This document shows, one piece after another, positions 45,539 through 55,700 of a stretch of 64,000 bases of DNA. Location of the stretch: positions 2,940,960 to 3,004,959 of the forward strand of contig NC_133491.1 in assembly GCF_025370935.1 (NCBI RefSeq), given 5' to 3'. Under the pieces are notes generated by a model. It was given only the letters and a program-made list of their open reading frames with translations. It searched no databases and had not been told where the DNA came from. Made by a program: the position numbers and the translations under genes. The DNA is from Choristoneura fumiferana (lineage: Eukaryota > Arthropoda > Insecta > Lepidoptera > Tortricidae). The first letter of the stretch is position 1. Each line of letters opens with the position of its first letter.

Positions 45539-45864
45539 CTTCCAGGCCACGAAAATAATCTACTATTACTGAAGCTTGTTCTGTACAAGGCATTAAAGAA
45601 TCCTACTCCAAAACCGGGTATTGTACAGTCAGCGTCATATAGTACGTAGCAGTCAAGGCCACCAAATACTTTGAAGCACCCAAAATGTTCATTAACAATG
45701 ATACAGCCAAAGCGGTCAAATTGTTTGGGCCATCCATCGTGTTCAAATATAGCGGAGCACGCACAACGTCTAATACTTGGTGACATCCAAGCCAGCATTA
45801 GTCCCGTGACAGCCACATCGCCACTGGTAGCGTAGCACCCAGAGTATTCAAAAGTGTGGAGCAC
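45508..45864 (-). CDS. Unknown ORF, 118 codons, PGFGV-FF C-terminus
   Basis: Open minus-strand frame with a Cys-rich body (MSPSIRRCACSAIFEHDG, GGLDCYVLYDADC) and C-terminal TIPGFGVGFFNALYRTSF ... SWPGSRQLLAEYEY. The last 45 residues recur on the plus strand at 54010-54130 with mostly silent or conservative changes, so the reading is supported by comparison. No family is recognised. It may be a repeat-borne gene; the upstream frame reaches into the neighbouring LINE boundary near 45860. Confidence 0.35.
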   Translation of the reverse strand: MLHTFEYSGCYATSGDVAVTGLMLAWMSPSIRRCACSAIFEHDGWPKQFDRFGCIIVNEHFGCFKVFGGLDCYVLYDADCTIPGFGVGFFNALYRTSFSNSRLFSWPGSRQLLAEYEY

Positions 45865-47916
45865 ATTAGAAAACTGAACTTTATTTTAATTAAATTAAAA
45901 TTGAATTTTAATTCACCTCGGGTTAATAATATGTTACTTCACACTCACTACTACATAGATTGGAATAGTTTTTTATCGATAGATTGCCCCTTGTTATTGT
46001 ATGAAAAAATTTATCTTTTATTCGATAATATATACAATTCTTGTAAAACTAAAGTGATACCTATTAAGACGCGTGAATCTCAGCCATGGATAAATAATAC
46101 GTTAAGGGAAATGATAGACCGCAGGGATAATTTGTTTAGAAAGTGGAAGGCTTGTCCTAAAAATGTGAATCTGAGACTAGATTATACTAGACACAGGAAT
46201 ATTACAAACAAATTATTAAATGTGGCTAGAAACAAATACAGAAAAAATGAAATTTTAGACTGTGAAGGGGACTGTAGAAAAATATGGTCAGTTATTAATA
46301 AATGGCTGGGTAGTAAAAAATTAAATTTGGATAGTGTTATTATGAAATATTTAGGAGAACATGATTCACTGTGTAATATATGTACAAACTTTGCTAAAAC
46401 CTTTACGCAAGAAATAGATAAAATTAAGCATCATTGTGGCTATATTTTTTTGGATCGTAACAAGTATGTAAAACCAAGTTGTGTGTCATTTCGATTTAGG
46501 AAAGTGACAGCACTAGAAGTTGAAAAGATTATAGATCAGTTGAATTGCTGAAAATCTCCAGGTACTGATGGAATTCGAGTGCAAGACCTTAAGTTCATTA
46601 AAAAAGAAATTAGTCCTGTCTTGGCAAAGTTTGTTAATATGTGCGCTCAAACCGGGGCATATCCGGATACTTTAAAGAAAGCTATTATTCGCCCTATATT
46701 TAAACAGGGCAGCCACTTAGATTACTTGAACTATAGGCCTATTGCCATCTTGTCCGTAGTGAATAAAATAACAGAAAAAATATTGATTGAGCAAATACAT
46801 TACTTCTTAGATAACCACAATGTACTATCAGATGTGCAGCATGGGTTTCGTAAGAGGCGAAGCACGACGACTGCTCTGATGCGTTTTGCTGATGATATTA
46901 ACGATAAATTAGACAAAAGAATGTATGTAGCTGTGTTGTTTATAGATTTTAAAAAGGCATTTGACACGCTGGACCACGAGTTGCTACTGCAAGCTATGCA
47001 CGAGTGTGGGATTCGTGGTCCCGTGAGTCAATGGTTCCGTAGTTATTTAAAAAACCGAACATTGTATACTATGATTAATGGGGAAAGAGGAGAGGAAGCA
47101 GACGTCGTGTATGGTGTGCCGACCGGGTCTGTGTATGGGCCTGTGGGCTACACCATGCACGTGAACAGCGTTAGCAACGTGGTTGAACACTGCTCCACTT
47201 ACATGTACGCGGACGACACGTGCCTGGTGTGCGCCCATAGGGATGTTGCAACCATACAGCATCAGCTTCAAGCTGACTTTAATAATTTGTTACGGTGGGC
47301 ACACGATAATGGCATCATCCTTAATGTCGCGAAGACGAAGTGTATGTTGATCAGTTCTCCGCGCATGAGGAAACCCCATGAGCCAATTGAAATCGTCGGG
47401 CACTCCTACGAGTGCTTGCATAATGGTTTGTCTATGTGTAATTGTCATCCTTTAGAGGTTGTGGATACCTATAGATACCTTGGCCTCACGATAGATTGTA
47501 ATTTCAATTGGAAACCTCATGTCGAGAACGTTTGCAATAAGCTCAGATCTATTCTATGTAAGTTTAAAAACCTGAAGTGCGTACTCAACAGGGCGACATT
47601 GCTTACATTATATCACGCTTTGGCTGACTCAGTAATTAGCTATGGACTGGCTGCATACGGTCGTACCTTTCAAACGTACCTAAATAGAATTTTAAACCTA
47701 CAACTAAGATTGCTAAAAGTGATTATAAGTAAAAAAGAAAAAAAAAACTCTAAAGGTAAATACAACACTTTGTTTAAGAAATTTGACATCTTACCTGTGC
47801 ATGCCAAATTCAAATACCTGTTAGCAGTTGATCAGTATGGTAGCCGTGATTTTAAAGTGTGTAAGACATATAACCATAATTTAAGCAATTTTGTCACTAG
47901 TAGAATTTTACGCTAG
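45856..47916 (+). pseudogene. LINE reverse transcriptase, 5'-truncated, one internal stop
   Basis: The same frame runs 45856-47916 with a single TGA at 46549-46551, just before KSPGTDGI. The linker region precedes RT blocks: NYRPIAILSVVNKITEKIL, QHGFRKRRSTTTAL, AVLFIDFKKAFDTLDHELL, GVPTGSVYGPVGY and the catalytic YMYADDTCLV; then NVAKTKCMLIS and YRYLGLTIDCNFNWKPH. These are CR1/Jockey-like. The normal polymerase motif P-Q-G-S is changed to P-T-G-S. The endonuclease is missing, as is usual for 5'-truncated LINE copies. The 3' end after 47916 has no clear poly(A). Confidence 0.85.
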
Positions 47917-48430
47917 CTGTATTCAAAATCAGGAAGTACGCGCAGCATAAAGACAACTCTGATCTCTTACGGATAATAACCGGTAGATAAATTTGGTGAT
48001 GCGAGTGTACACATTTAAATTCCATAGGGAAATCCAAGCTTATGCTTAATTAGGAGAAAGAGATGCAAGCGTATCGGCCACGTCGTTCAAGGTCATATTT
48101 TCTATCTTCAAGCCCTGTCCAAGATTGCACTATCCAGTGTCTATATAACGTCCTTGGGGATCTCGGTAAGAGTGGATAGTTGTAGTTTATTAAAATTTTG
48201 TTTCTGTGCTCATTATTGTTTGGTGGATTATAAAACACAACAAATTAACGTAATAGTATTTAGCAAGTGGTACGCATGAAGGTCCTGCTCTTCATTTTAA
48301 GTCAGACTTGTTGCTGTATGAGCCTAGTGCCCTTTGTCTTTCTCTTAAAGAAAGACACTGAAAAAATAAGTCGTTGAATAGAAAGCAAAACCTATGACCC
48401 AACCTAACCGACCATACGTAATATCTCTTA
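47917..48430. other. No gene seen
   Basis: Possible LINE 3' flank and the upstream flank of unit B. No open frame or repeat that I can support. Confidence 0.4.
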
Positions 48431-48438
48431 GTAGTCTG

Positions 48439-49246
48439 CAGTGTTGCCAGGTCCCTGTTTTTATAGGAGATCTCCTGGTTTTAGAGTGTTGCTCCTGTTC
48501 TACTGTATTTTTTAACAATCTCCTGGATTTTAGAAGTTCACTTGTAAAATTAACCATACAACTACAAAGTTCTTATAGTGAGTGCAAGACAGCCTTAAAT
48601 TGGTTAAATCTATGCCACAGTTTCTAAATGAAACTAAGAGAGCTAATGAATTTATGGTCGTTTCAAGGTTTTTAGTGTAAGGCCTTTAATTTTATTGTAG
48701 TGTGTAACATCTGTGTCACTTTGAACCTTAGTAACAAAAACACTTTCTTTGCAGATGAGACATATAGGTAATAAAGAATTGTACCTAAAAGTAATTGATG
48801 CTTAGTCTTTAAGTAAGCCAATTAGTCTATTCTAGCTTCCATATTCAGAAACATATATTGGTTACTAAAATTAAATAGATATTTTATATGAGCTGTCGGT
48901 GATAGGATTTAAATACTTTTAAATCACTAAATTACTTTGAGTTATGCAGCTAGAGAAATTTGATTTATATAGCTTGTTACTTTAAATAAATTACCTAAAT
49001 TTAACCAAGTTAATATTATATTTTTACTTTTAAGTAAATTTATGTAGTTGAAAAACTAATATTCATCCTTTGTAGTCAATGAAGATGTTAATAATAAATC
49101 ATAAATTAAATAACCCATGGAATATAATAAATAAAAGTTCCATTAATGGTTTACGAGGTAATTTTTTTCTCCTGTTTTTATTTCAAATCTCCTGTCTTTT
49201 ACGACATATATCTCCTGTGTTTTTCAAATTGGACCTGGCAACACTG
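48439..49246. mobile_element. Non-autonomous hAT element (MITE), 808 bp
   Basis: Terminal inverted repeats cagtgttgccaggtcc (48439-48454) and ggacctggcaacactg (49231-49246) are perfect 16-mers. The 8-bp duplication gtagtctg (48431-48438, 49247-49254) is perfect. Subterminal 'tctcctg' words repeat at both ends. No transposase. Its termini share cagtgttgcca with the autonomous hAT at 8384 (tagtgttgcca), so cross-mobilisation is conceivable, though internal repeats differ. Confidence 0.95.
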
Positions 49247-50051
49247 GTAGTCTGTGAGTGAACCGAACGTAAACAAGTCGCTCGCAGCCGCGTGGCTTAC
49301 GAAATAAAATGAGCTCAACAAGGTAATTATATCTATAATATCATGTTGTTATCGCAATAATACATTAATTTAGAATGTGTTCTTATGAAATATGTTATAT
49401 TTTATAGCTGACTGATGATGGCATAAAAAGGTAAATAGGTACTATCGTAAGATGGTTTTCAAATAATATGCAACTAACCGTTTCGCACACGGAATGCTGT
49501 ATGTGGTGTGGTGCTATTTTTGATCGATTGTGTTTTGTTTGTGATTACGCACTTGCTACTAATTATTCCATTCGATATCGAACGACACTAACATGCTTAC
49601 CAACAAACTAACCTAAAACTCTTGTGTTTGGGGATCGTCGATCAAGAAACTTGAATTTTAAGCTATTTTATGTGGTTTTTTCTGTACGGGACAAATGATG
49701 TTGGTGATTTCAAAATAAATACTCGCTAATTCTTGTATTTGTTTTGTTGACAAAATCTTGCTTAAATATTGGTATGCCTGCTATACTTGTGATATTATTA
49801 TTATTATTAGATGCGCGGAGGACAGGAGCAGCACTGGCAGCGCTGGCTGCCAATGCTGTGCTGTTTCTGGCGAAAGTAAGTACCTATGGAATACCCAGTA
49901 ATTTTTTTAGTGGTTACTTAGGTATACTTTATTCCCATGTTATTAATAATAAAATAAAGAGAGATGGTATTATCAATGTCTGTTAGATATATAATTAATT
50001 ATGTCTGTTATATTAAAAAATAAACAAATAAATATCATGGTAAGCTTTCAG

Positions 50052-50285
50052 ACGACCAGATGGCCTAGTGGTCAGAGAACCTGACTACGAAGCTTGAGAT
50101 CCCGGGTTCAATTCCTGTGTCGGGGCAGATATTTGTATGAATAAAAAATGAATTTTCTCAGTTCTTGGGTGTTTAATATGTATTTAAGTATGTATCTATA
50201 TCTATATACTTATATTTATCCGTTGCTTAGTACCCTGGTCATTTGGTGTGAATTGTCCCGTGATATTTATTTATTATTTAAGCTT
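50052..50285 (+). mobile_element. tRNA-derived SINE, plus strand
   Basis: A-box tggcctagtgg (from 50061), B-box gggttcaattcctg, body with 'tggtgtgaattgtcccgtga' and an A/T tail (tatttatttattattt). Same family as 37570 and 50474. Confidence 0.8.
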
Positions 50286-50290
50286 GACAC

Positions 50291-50469
50291 CAATGCGGGT
50301 TTTCATGGAGCCAAAATATCTTTAGATGGCATAAGTATCAAGAGGTGCATTTGGCGTTTGCTTGTGATTGGCTCATTTAGCTTTATAACCAATCACAAGC
50401 AAACTTCAAATGGAGCTTACAATACTAACAACATCTAGCAGTATTTTGCCTCTGTGAAAACCCTCATTG
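50291..50469. mobile_element. Hairpin MITE, 179 bp
   Basis: caatgcgggttttcatggag (50291) pairs with the end ...gtgaaaaccctcattg (50469); the arms extend almost to the centre, including gtttgcttgtgattgg / ccaatcacaagcaaac. The whole element is one imperfect palindrome. No clear target duplication. Confidence 0.75.
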
Positions 50470-50473
50470 ACCT

Positions 50474-50690
50474 AGCCTAGTCCAAAAGCAAGCATAGCTT
50501 GTGTTATGGGTACACTAAGCAATGGATTAACATACTTAAGTATATACATAAATACATATGAAACACCCAAGACTCGAGAACAAACATTCACATTTTTCAT
50601 TCAAATGTCTGCCCCGACTGGGGATTGAACCCAGGACTTCAAGCTTTATAGTCAGGTTCTCTAACCACTGGGCTATCCGGTCGTCATTTA
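50474..50690 (-). mobile_element. tRNA-derived SINE, minus strand
   Basis: Complement begins with the A-box (agcccagtggttagagaacc) and B-box (gggttcaatccccagt). Inverted relative to the SINE at 50052, with the hairpin MITE between. Confidence 0.75.
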
Positions 50691-51099
50691 TCAGAGTGGT
50701 AATTATTCTACCATTAGGTAATATAAAAACTGACATTTGTTTTGTTTAGTTTAAGAGAACCCTTATATTGTTAACAGATCTAATGAAAATGAAGAGGAGG
50801 CCCGTTTGCTGGGCGAACAGCAGCCGATCGTGCAGCAGCCGAAGGGACGAGGAGCGCCGGCAGCTGCGCGAGACGCAGCTTGGGCTGTACCGCGCCCTCG
50901 GACTTGCAGAGGAGTCGCGCCGCCAGCTGAGCGAAGAAGACATGCAGGCGGCTCGAGCGCGGTGAGCGGCAGCAGTCGCGGGGGCGCGGCGTACCACGGT
51001 CTCTGCGGCTCGCGCAGTACCGCGCAGAAACAGGGAGCCTATACGCTATTAATGCGTATGGGCTCCCTGCTTTTTAAAAATGAATTAAATGATCGATTT

Positions 51100-51550
51100 T
51101 TTAAATAAATATGTTTTATTTATTCTAACAGTAATGAAGAGGCCATAATAATGAATACGCATAATTGAACATTATCAATTATAACTTTAACTGTTATAAA
51201 ACGAGTTCGCATAATTTTATCAAGCGAGTGAATTACCTTGGTCAGGGCAAAACCGACTGTAAGGTTAGATTCGCTCCCGCCTTATAACCTTCGATGTTAG
51301 GTATTTTGTTATAATAGCCAAATAATAGATATTTTCACATAGTAGTTCACTTTTCTCAGATCTAATTATTGAGTAACTAAAACAATCTGGACAATCAAAA
51401 TAATCATTCTACTTTTAGTAATATTTTTCACTTAGTGTAAAACTTTAAATATATATTGTGTTTGACAAATAAAAGTTAAAATTACCATTTTATGGTTATA
51501 CTTTTTAATACTTATGCAAAGGTCATGCTAACTAAATTCGTGCCAACTTA
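51100..51550. other. No gene seen
   Basis: AT-rich 3' flank of unit B; AATAAA-like words but no open frame. Confidence 0.4.
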
Positions 51551-51551
51551 T

Positions 51552-51596
51552 CGTTATGCCAATCCACATTATGCGTATCTATTCAGTTATGTTATA
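51552..51596 (+). repeat. Left part of an interrupted 'ttatgcga' repeat
   Basis: gcgtatctattcagttatgtta here and tgcgaattaata... after 52521 are joined without the fold-back element at 55599-55700. The two flanks are therefore one repeat split by insertion. Confidence 0.7.
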
Positions 51597-52517
51597 GTAT
51601 GAATCTTCCCAGGTGAACTTTTCGCTTCGAGCCCTCTTTCAAACAAAGGCTCTATTATCGCAAAGCCGCTAGCTACCGAGTTGGCACGTGCCACTACAAC
51701 ATTCATATTAAAAAACAAACGGTATCGTCATAGTATTAAGGTTCAAATTTAATGTCACTGATAGGTATTCTAGATATTACGTTTTGGTAGTGTAGGTAGG
51801 ACGATAGACCACCCCGAGGCAATACGGCACTCATATTTAGTTAAAAATGAAACTCTGTTATTTATGATAAAGCGTTGTATATTTGTTATATACTTAACAA
51901 AATCTAAGGCAACGATGTAAATTCATACTAGTATGAATCTTCCCAGGTGAACTTTTCGCTTCGAGACCTTATCTTTCAAACAAAGGCCATTGTCTCTATT
52001 ATCGCAATATAGACCTTTAACAATTAAAAATAATTACTATAATTATAAGAAAAAAAATTGATTAAGTATATCTGATTTTTATGACACAATTTTATCTAGT
52101 AGTATAAATACTTATAACAGTTTATTTACCTACTTACACGGAAAAACTTTGATTATACCTATGTTACACATTTTATTCTTAAATTTACATCGTTGCCTTA
52201 GATTTTGTTATATAACAAATATACAACGCTTTATCATAAATAACCGTGTTTTATTTTTAACACCAAGTATAAAATAATATGAGTGCCGTATTGCCTCGGG
52301 GTGGTCTATCGTCCTACCTACACTACCAAAACGTAATATCTAGAATACCTATCAGTGACATTAAATTTGAACCTTAATACTATGACGATACCGTTTGTTT
52401 TTTTAATATGAATGTTGTAGTGGCACGTGCCAACTCGGTAGCTAGCGGCTTTGCGATAATAGAGCCTTTGTTTGAAAGAGGGCTCGAAGCGAAAAGTTCA
52501 CCTGGGAAGATTCATAC
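51597..52517. mobile_element. Fold-back element with ~330-bp inverted arms
   Basis: The left arm (51597-51925) begins gtatgaatcttcccaggtga and is an almost exact reverse complement of the right arm (52187-52517); the arms share long blocks such as cgagttggcacgtgccacta and gtaggtaggacgatagacca. The 260-bp centre holds an additional direct copy of the first 40 bases (from 51933). Flanks are TA on both sides. No coding capacity. Confidence 0.9.
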
Positions 52518-52521
52518 TATA

Positions 52522-52618
52522 TGCGAATTAATAATTATGCGAAATAACGTTATGCCAATTATTTTATAAGAATTAATATATGCCTCTGCAATAATGTGTG
52601 GTATTCTTCACCAACATT
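52522..52618 (+). repeat. Right part of the interrupted 'ttatgcga' repeat
   Basis: ttatgcgaaataacgttatg ... ctgcaataatgtg ... caccaacattttct, matching 55620-55700 closely. It abuts the piggyBac pseudogene and replaces its N-terminus. Confidence 0.75.
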
Positions 52619-53829
52619 TTCTTACAAGGACGACTTAATAACGCAATTTTAAAATGGAAATCACTGGATGTCCCTGAATTTTTGACGTTTTTAGGTATTT
52701 TATTTCAAATGGGAACAGTGAAAGTGAATAGATATTCAGATTACTGGAGTAAAGATTATCTTTTACACTTATTTGCTAAAAAAATTATGTCTCGCAATAG
52801 ATTTCTGTTAATCGTTCGATGTTTGAAATTTGGAAAACATAATTTGGACTCGTTGATGGAATATTTCAATGAAAAAATGTATAATTTATACTCTCCTGGC
52901 GAGAATTTAACAATTGACGAATCCATGATATTATGTCGAGGTCGTAGTGGCTTCAGACAATATTTAAAAGGCAAACGACACAAATTTGGGATTAAATTAT
53001 ATATGTTAGCCGATCCGTGTGGCCTAGCACTCCGATTGCACATGTATAAAGGTAAAAGGGACGACGAAGTAGGGGGGCGAGGCCACACGGATAAAGTAGT
53101 GTGCAAACTTTTCAATAAATATTTTAACACTGGACGCTATTTATACATGGACAATTTTTATTACAGCGTAGAGTGATCAACATTTTTAGTACGTAATGTC
53201 ACAAATGTCACGGGCACCCTTAGGGCTAACAGAAAAGGAAACCCTGCAGTTGTTTGCACTAATAAGCTAAGGAAAGGTGGTAGTATCTTCAGATACAACA
53301 GTATCGTCTGTGTTTGCAAGTGGCGCGATAAGCGCGACGTCTTGTCTATCAGCACCAAACATTCTCCAGAATTGATACCGGTAACGAATAAAAGGGGCCA
53401 AATGATTTTGAAACCTGAAATTGTGGTGGAATACAATAAATTTATGAGTGGTGTTGATAGACATGACCTGCTATCTTATTATACTTGTGAACACAAGACG
53501 ATGCGGTGGTACAAAAAAGTAGGCATTCATATTTTTCAAATGATGCTTTTAAATTTGTACAATAAAAAAATGAAAAAATAGCATATCACTCATTTCGGCG
53601 ATCAGTAATTCCTGAATTATTACCACCTCCAACAGTGAGCGTCAGTCATGCTATTCACCTCCCAAAGCATTTGCCTAAAGATCTCAACGGCAATACTAAA
53701 CGACGACGGTGCAAACACTGTTGGAATTCTACACACAAACGCAAAAATACTTTATGCTACTGTCCGGATTGCCCGAATGAACTAGGCCTCTGCATGGAAT
53801 GTTTTCGGACATATCATAATACTAAATAA
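52598..53829 (+). pseudogene. piggyBac transposase, near-complete core
   Basis: Reads through DDE_Tnp_1_7: LTFLGILFQMGTVKVNRYSD, LTIDESMILCRGRSGFRQYL (first Asp), GRYLYMDNFYYSV (second Asp), EYNKFMSGVDRHDLLSYY (third Asp), and, after a one-base shift near 53580, a C-terminal zinc domain with RRRCKHCWNSTHK, CYCPDCPNELGLCMECF. All three catalytic Asp motifs survive. In-frame TGA at 53174-53176 and TAG at 53579-53581 break it, and the N-terminal region is missing. A recently dead copy from a family different from that at 7785. Confidence 0.85.
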
Positions 53830-53849
53830 ATTACATATAATACGGTCTT

Positions 53850-54142
53850 TGACACTCTTGTTCCCCATACATAACCAAGTTCCATTACCAGCACTGGGAG
53901 AGGACAAATAGTTCCTACTACAAAACCGGGTTTTGGGGTAGGTTTTTTTTTTCTTTGTACAAAACCAACATCATGGCCGGTAATGTAAGAGGAAAAATAA
54001 TTCATAGTACAATACCCGGTTTTGGAGTAAAATTCTTTAATGCCTTGTACAGAACAAGCTTCAGTAATAGTAGATTATTGTCGTGGCCTGGAAGTAGGCA
54101 ATTGCTGGCTGAGCATGAGTATTAAACGGACGAGCTTGCGAG
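53850..54142 (+). pseudogene. Tandem PGFGV-FF repeat protein fragment
   Basis: One frame gives two similar modules: GQIVPTTKPGFGVGFFFSLY with KTN, then GKIIHSTIPGFGVKFFNALY with RTS, followed by SWPGSRQLLAEHEY and TAA. Bases 54007-54142 are the inverse complement of 45491-45626 with four changes in 136. An upstream TAA near 53873 interrupts. Function unknown. Confidence 0.4.
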
Positions 54143-54210
54143 ATATATATATAATTGTTATAGTAGGTATAACAATTATCTCCATAATTTATTTTTTCTT
54201 TGTTTCAGAT

Positions 54211-55150
54211 GTATCTGTCAGGACTTTAGACAGAATTAAAAAAGAGGGGTCTCTGAATGAAGGTGTCTGGAGGACACCTGGTAAAAAAAAGGTCTAGTAC
54301 CCAAACTGTATCGAACCTTGATGATTTTGACATTTCCGCTATCAGAAACAAAATCAATGAGTTCTACATAGTAAAAAAAACAGGTTCCTACACTGAGAAT
54401 ATTACTTACAGAACTCCGAGAAGCCATTGGATTTATGGGATGTCGAGAAACTTTAAGGCAAATACTGCTAAAAAATGGTTTTGAATTAAAAACAAATCAA
54501 AATGAAAGGTCAACACTTATTGAGCGGTTAGAAATATCGGCATGGAGACATAAGTATCTAAGAAAAATTGCAGAAAAAAGGGCAGAAGGAAAGCCTATAG
54601 TATATATGGATGAGACCTATGTCCATCTCAACTATAGAGTTAAAAAGTCCTGGCAAGGCCCGTCAAACAGTGGTGTGTCAGAGAAAATTTCACCAGGTAA
54701 AAGATATATTGTAGTCCACCATGCTGGTTCAGAAAATGGCTTTGTTCCCAATGCACTCCTGGTATTCAGCACCAAATCAAAAATGGCTGATTACCACCAC
54801 GATATGAATTCGGAAAATATCACAAAATGGCTGAAAGAAAAACTTATCCCAAATTTGAGTGTGCAGTCTGTTATTGTAATGGACATTGCAAGCTACTATG
54901 TGAAACAAGTTAATAAAGCACCTACAATGCAAAATTTAAAAGCCACATTACGGGAATGGCTTTGTAGCAAAACCATCCCGTTCGAGGAATCTTTTACAAA
55001 GGCAGAACTATTATGCCTACCACTACCAGTGTATGAACAGAAGAGCTATTGAACGAAAATGGTCATGAAGTCCTTAAGCTTCCTCCATATCACTGTGAAC
55101 TTAATCCTATTGAGATGATATGGAGTCTGGCCAAGAGTGAAAGTGACTGA
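54211..55150 (+). pseudogene. Tc1/IS630-like (DDE_3) transposase pseudogene
   Basis: After a pyrimidine tract and cag (54209) the sequence reads SVRTLDRIKKEGSLNEGVWR (helix-turn-helix end), then in other frames DDFDISAIRNKINEFY and, from 54435, a long open stretch: RETLRQILLKNGFELKTNQ, PIVYMDETYVHLNYRVKKSW (first Asp), FVPNALLVFSTKSKMADYHH, SVIVMDIASYYV (second Asp), and after a shift KLPPYHCELNPIEMIWSLAK (Glu). The family is the insect DDE_3 group with D-E-T-Y-V-H. At least three shifts and a premature stop at 55050 make it nonfunctional. Confidence 0.8.
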
Positions 55151-55340
55151 TGACACAGATTTTTATGAAGATTGAATACTTGGAATCAGACCTAGAATAA
55201 AAGTATTTTAAATTGAGTTGTTTTTCCTTTGTTTCCACCTTCTTTTGCATATCCCATTGTGTTGACTTAATTCCACGTAGCATCAAACGAGTGCATTTCT
55301 TGAGCGATGGCCCTGTCACGCAGTACCGTAATAAAACGAT

Positions 55341-55590
55341 GTTTTTTTATAATGGCAACCAAACTGAAGAAATTCCAGATATTTAGAACTTCACATGGAA
55401 CTACACCGAAAGTGGCCATGGCAAAGGCGCACCGGATGGTATCGGATAATCGGAGCAACTTGCAAAAGAACAGCTGATTTTGTTGTTGATTCTGGAAGCG
55501 ACATCAACAATATTGATCAGTTTGTTAAAGTAATAAGAGCGATGCCTTAGCATCACATGTATCGCAATCGACGGTAAAGACATCCAGGCA
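55341..55590 (+). pseudogene. Fragment with ESGHGKGAPDGIG motif
   Basis: Plus-strand pieces FYNGNQTEEIPDI, NFTWNYTESGHGKGAPDGIG, then (one shift) CKRTADFVVDSGSDINNIDQ and ITCIAIDGKDIQ. The pattern G-K-G-x-P-D-G-x-G followed by K-R-T-A-D occurs in a repeated insect protein of unknown function, probably transposon-borne; this is from memory. Two stops break it. Confidence 0.45.
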
Positions 55591-55598
55591 AATGCGCA

Positions 55599-55700
55599 CC
55601 TATTCAGTTATGTTATGCGAAATAACGTTACGCCAATTATTTTATGCGAATTAATATAGACCCCCTGCAATAATGTGGTAGGTATTCACCAACATTTTCT
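55599..55700 (+). repeat. Uninterrupted 'ttatgcga' repeat (empty site)
   Basis: gcgcacctattcagttatgt tatgcgaaataacgttacgc continues to ctgcaataatgtgg and caccaacattttct. Same order as 51575-51594 plus 52522-52618, without the fold-back element. Confidence 0.75.

Larger units (their letters stand above)
49247..51080 (+). pseudogene. Unit B: unknown two-exon gene copy with 3' hairpin
   Basis: Exon a (49811-49875, between ttattattag and gtaagt) starts with ATG: MRGGQEQHWQRWLPMLCCFW. Exon b (from 50778, after gttaacag) continues in phase as KSNENEEEARLLGEQQPIVQ; after a shift, DEERRQLRETQLGLYRAL, EESRRQLSEEDMQAARAR. A TGA at 50963-50965 stands where unit A has TGG (Trp). The frame goes on to TAA (51050), inside the loop of a 16-bp hairpin (51031-51069). 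AATAAA follows. A further short exon (ATGAGCTC..., 49310) is possible upstream. Introns contain two SINEs and a hairpin MITE. Product and function unknown. Confidence 0.45.

Noticed and set aside
48439..49246. MITE as part of the 8384 hAT family
   Set aside because: The first 11 bases are similar but the 16-bp ends and subterminal words (tctcctg versus caagac) differ, so I list it as a separate family.
50052..50690. Open frames across the SINE pair
   Set aside because: Frames follow the SINE bodies in both orientations without protein motifs.
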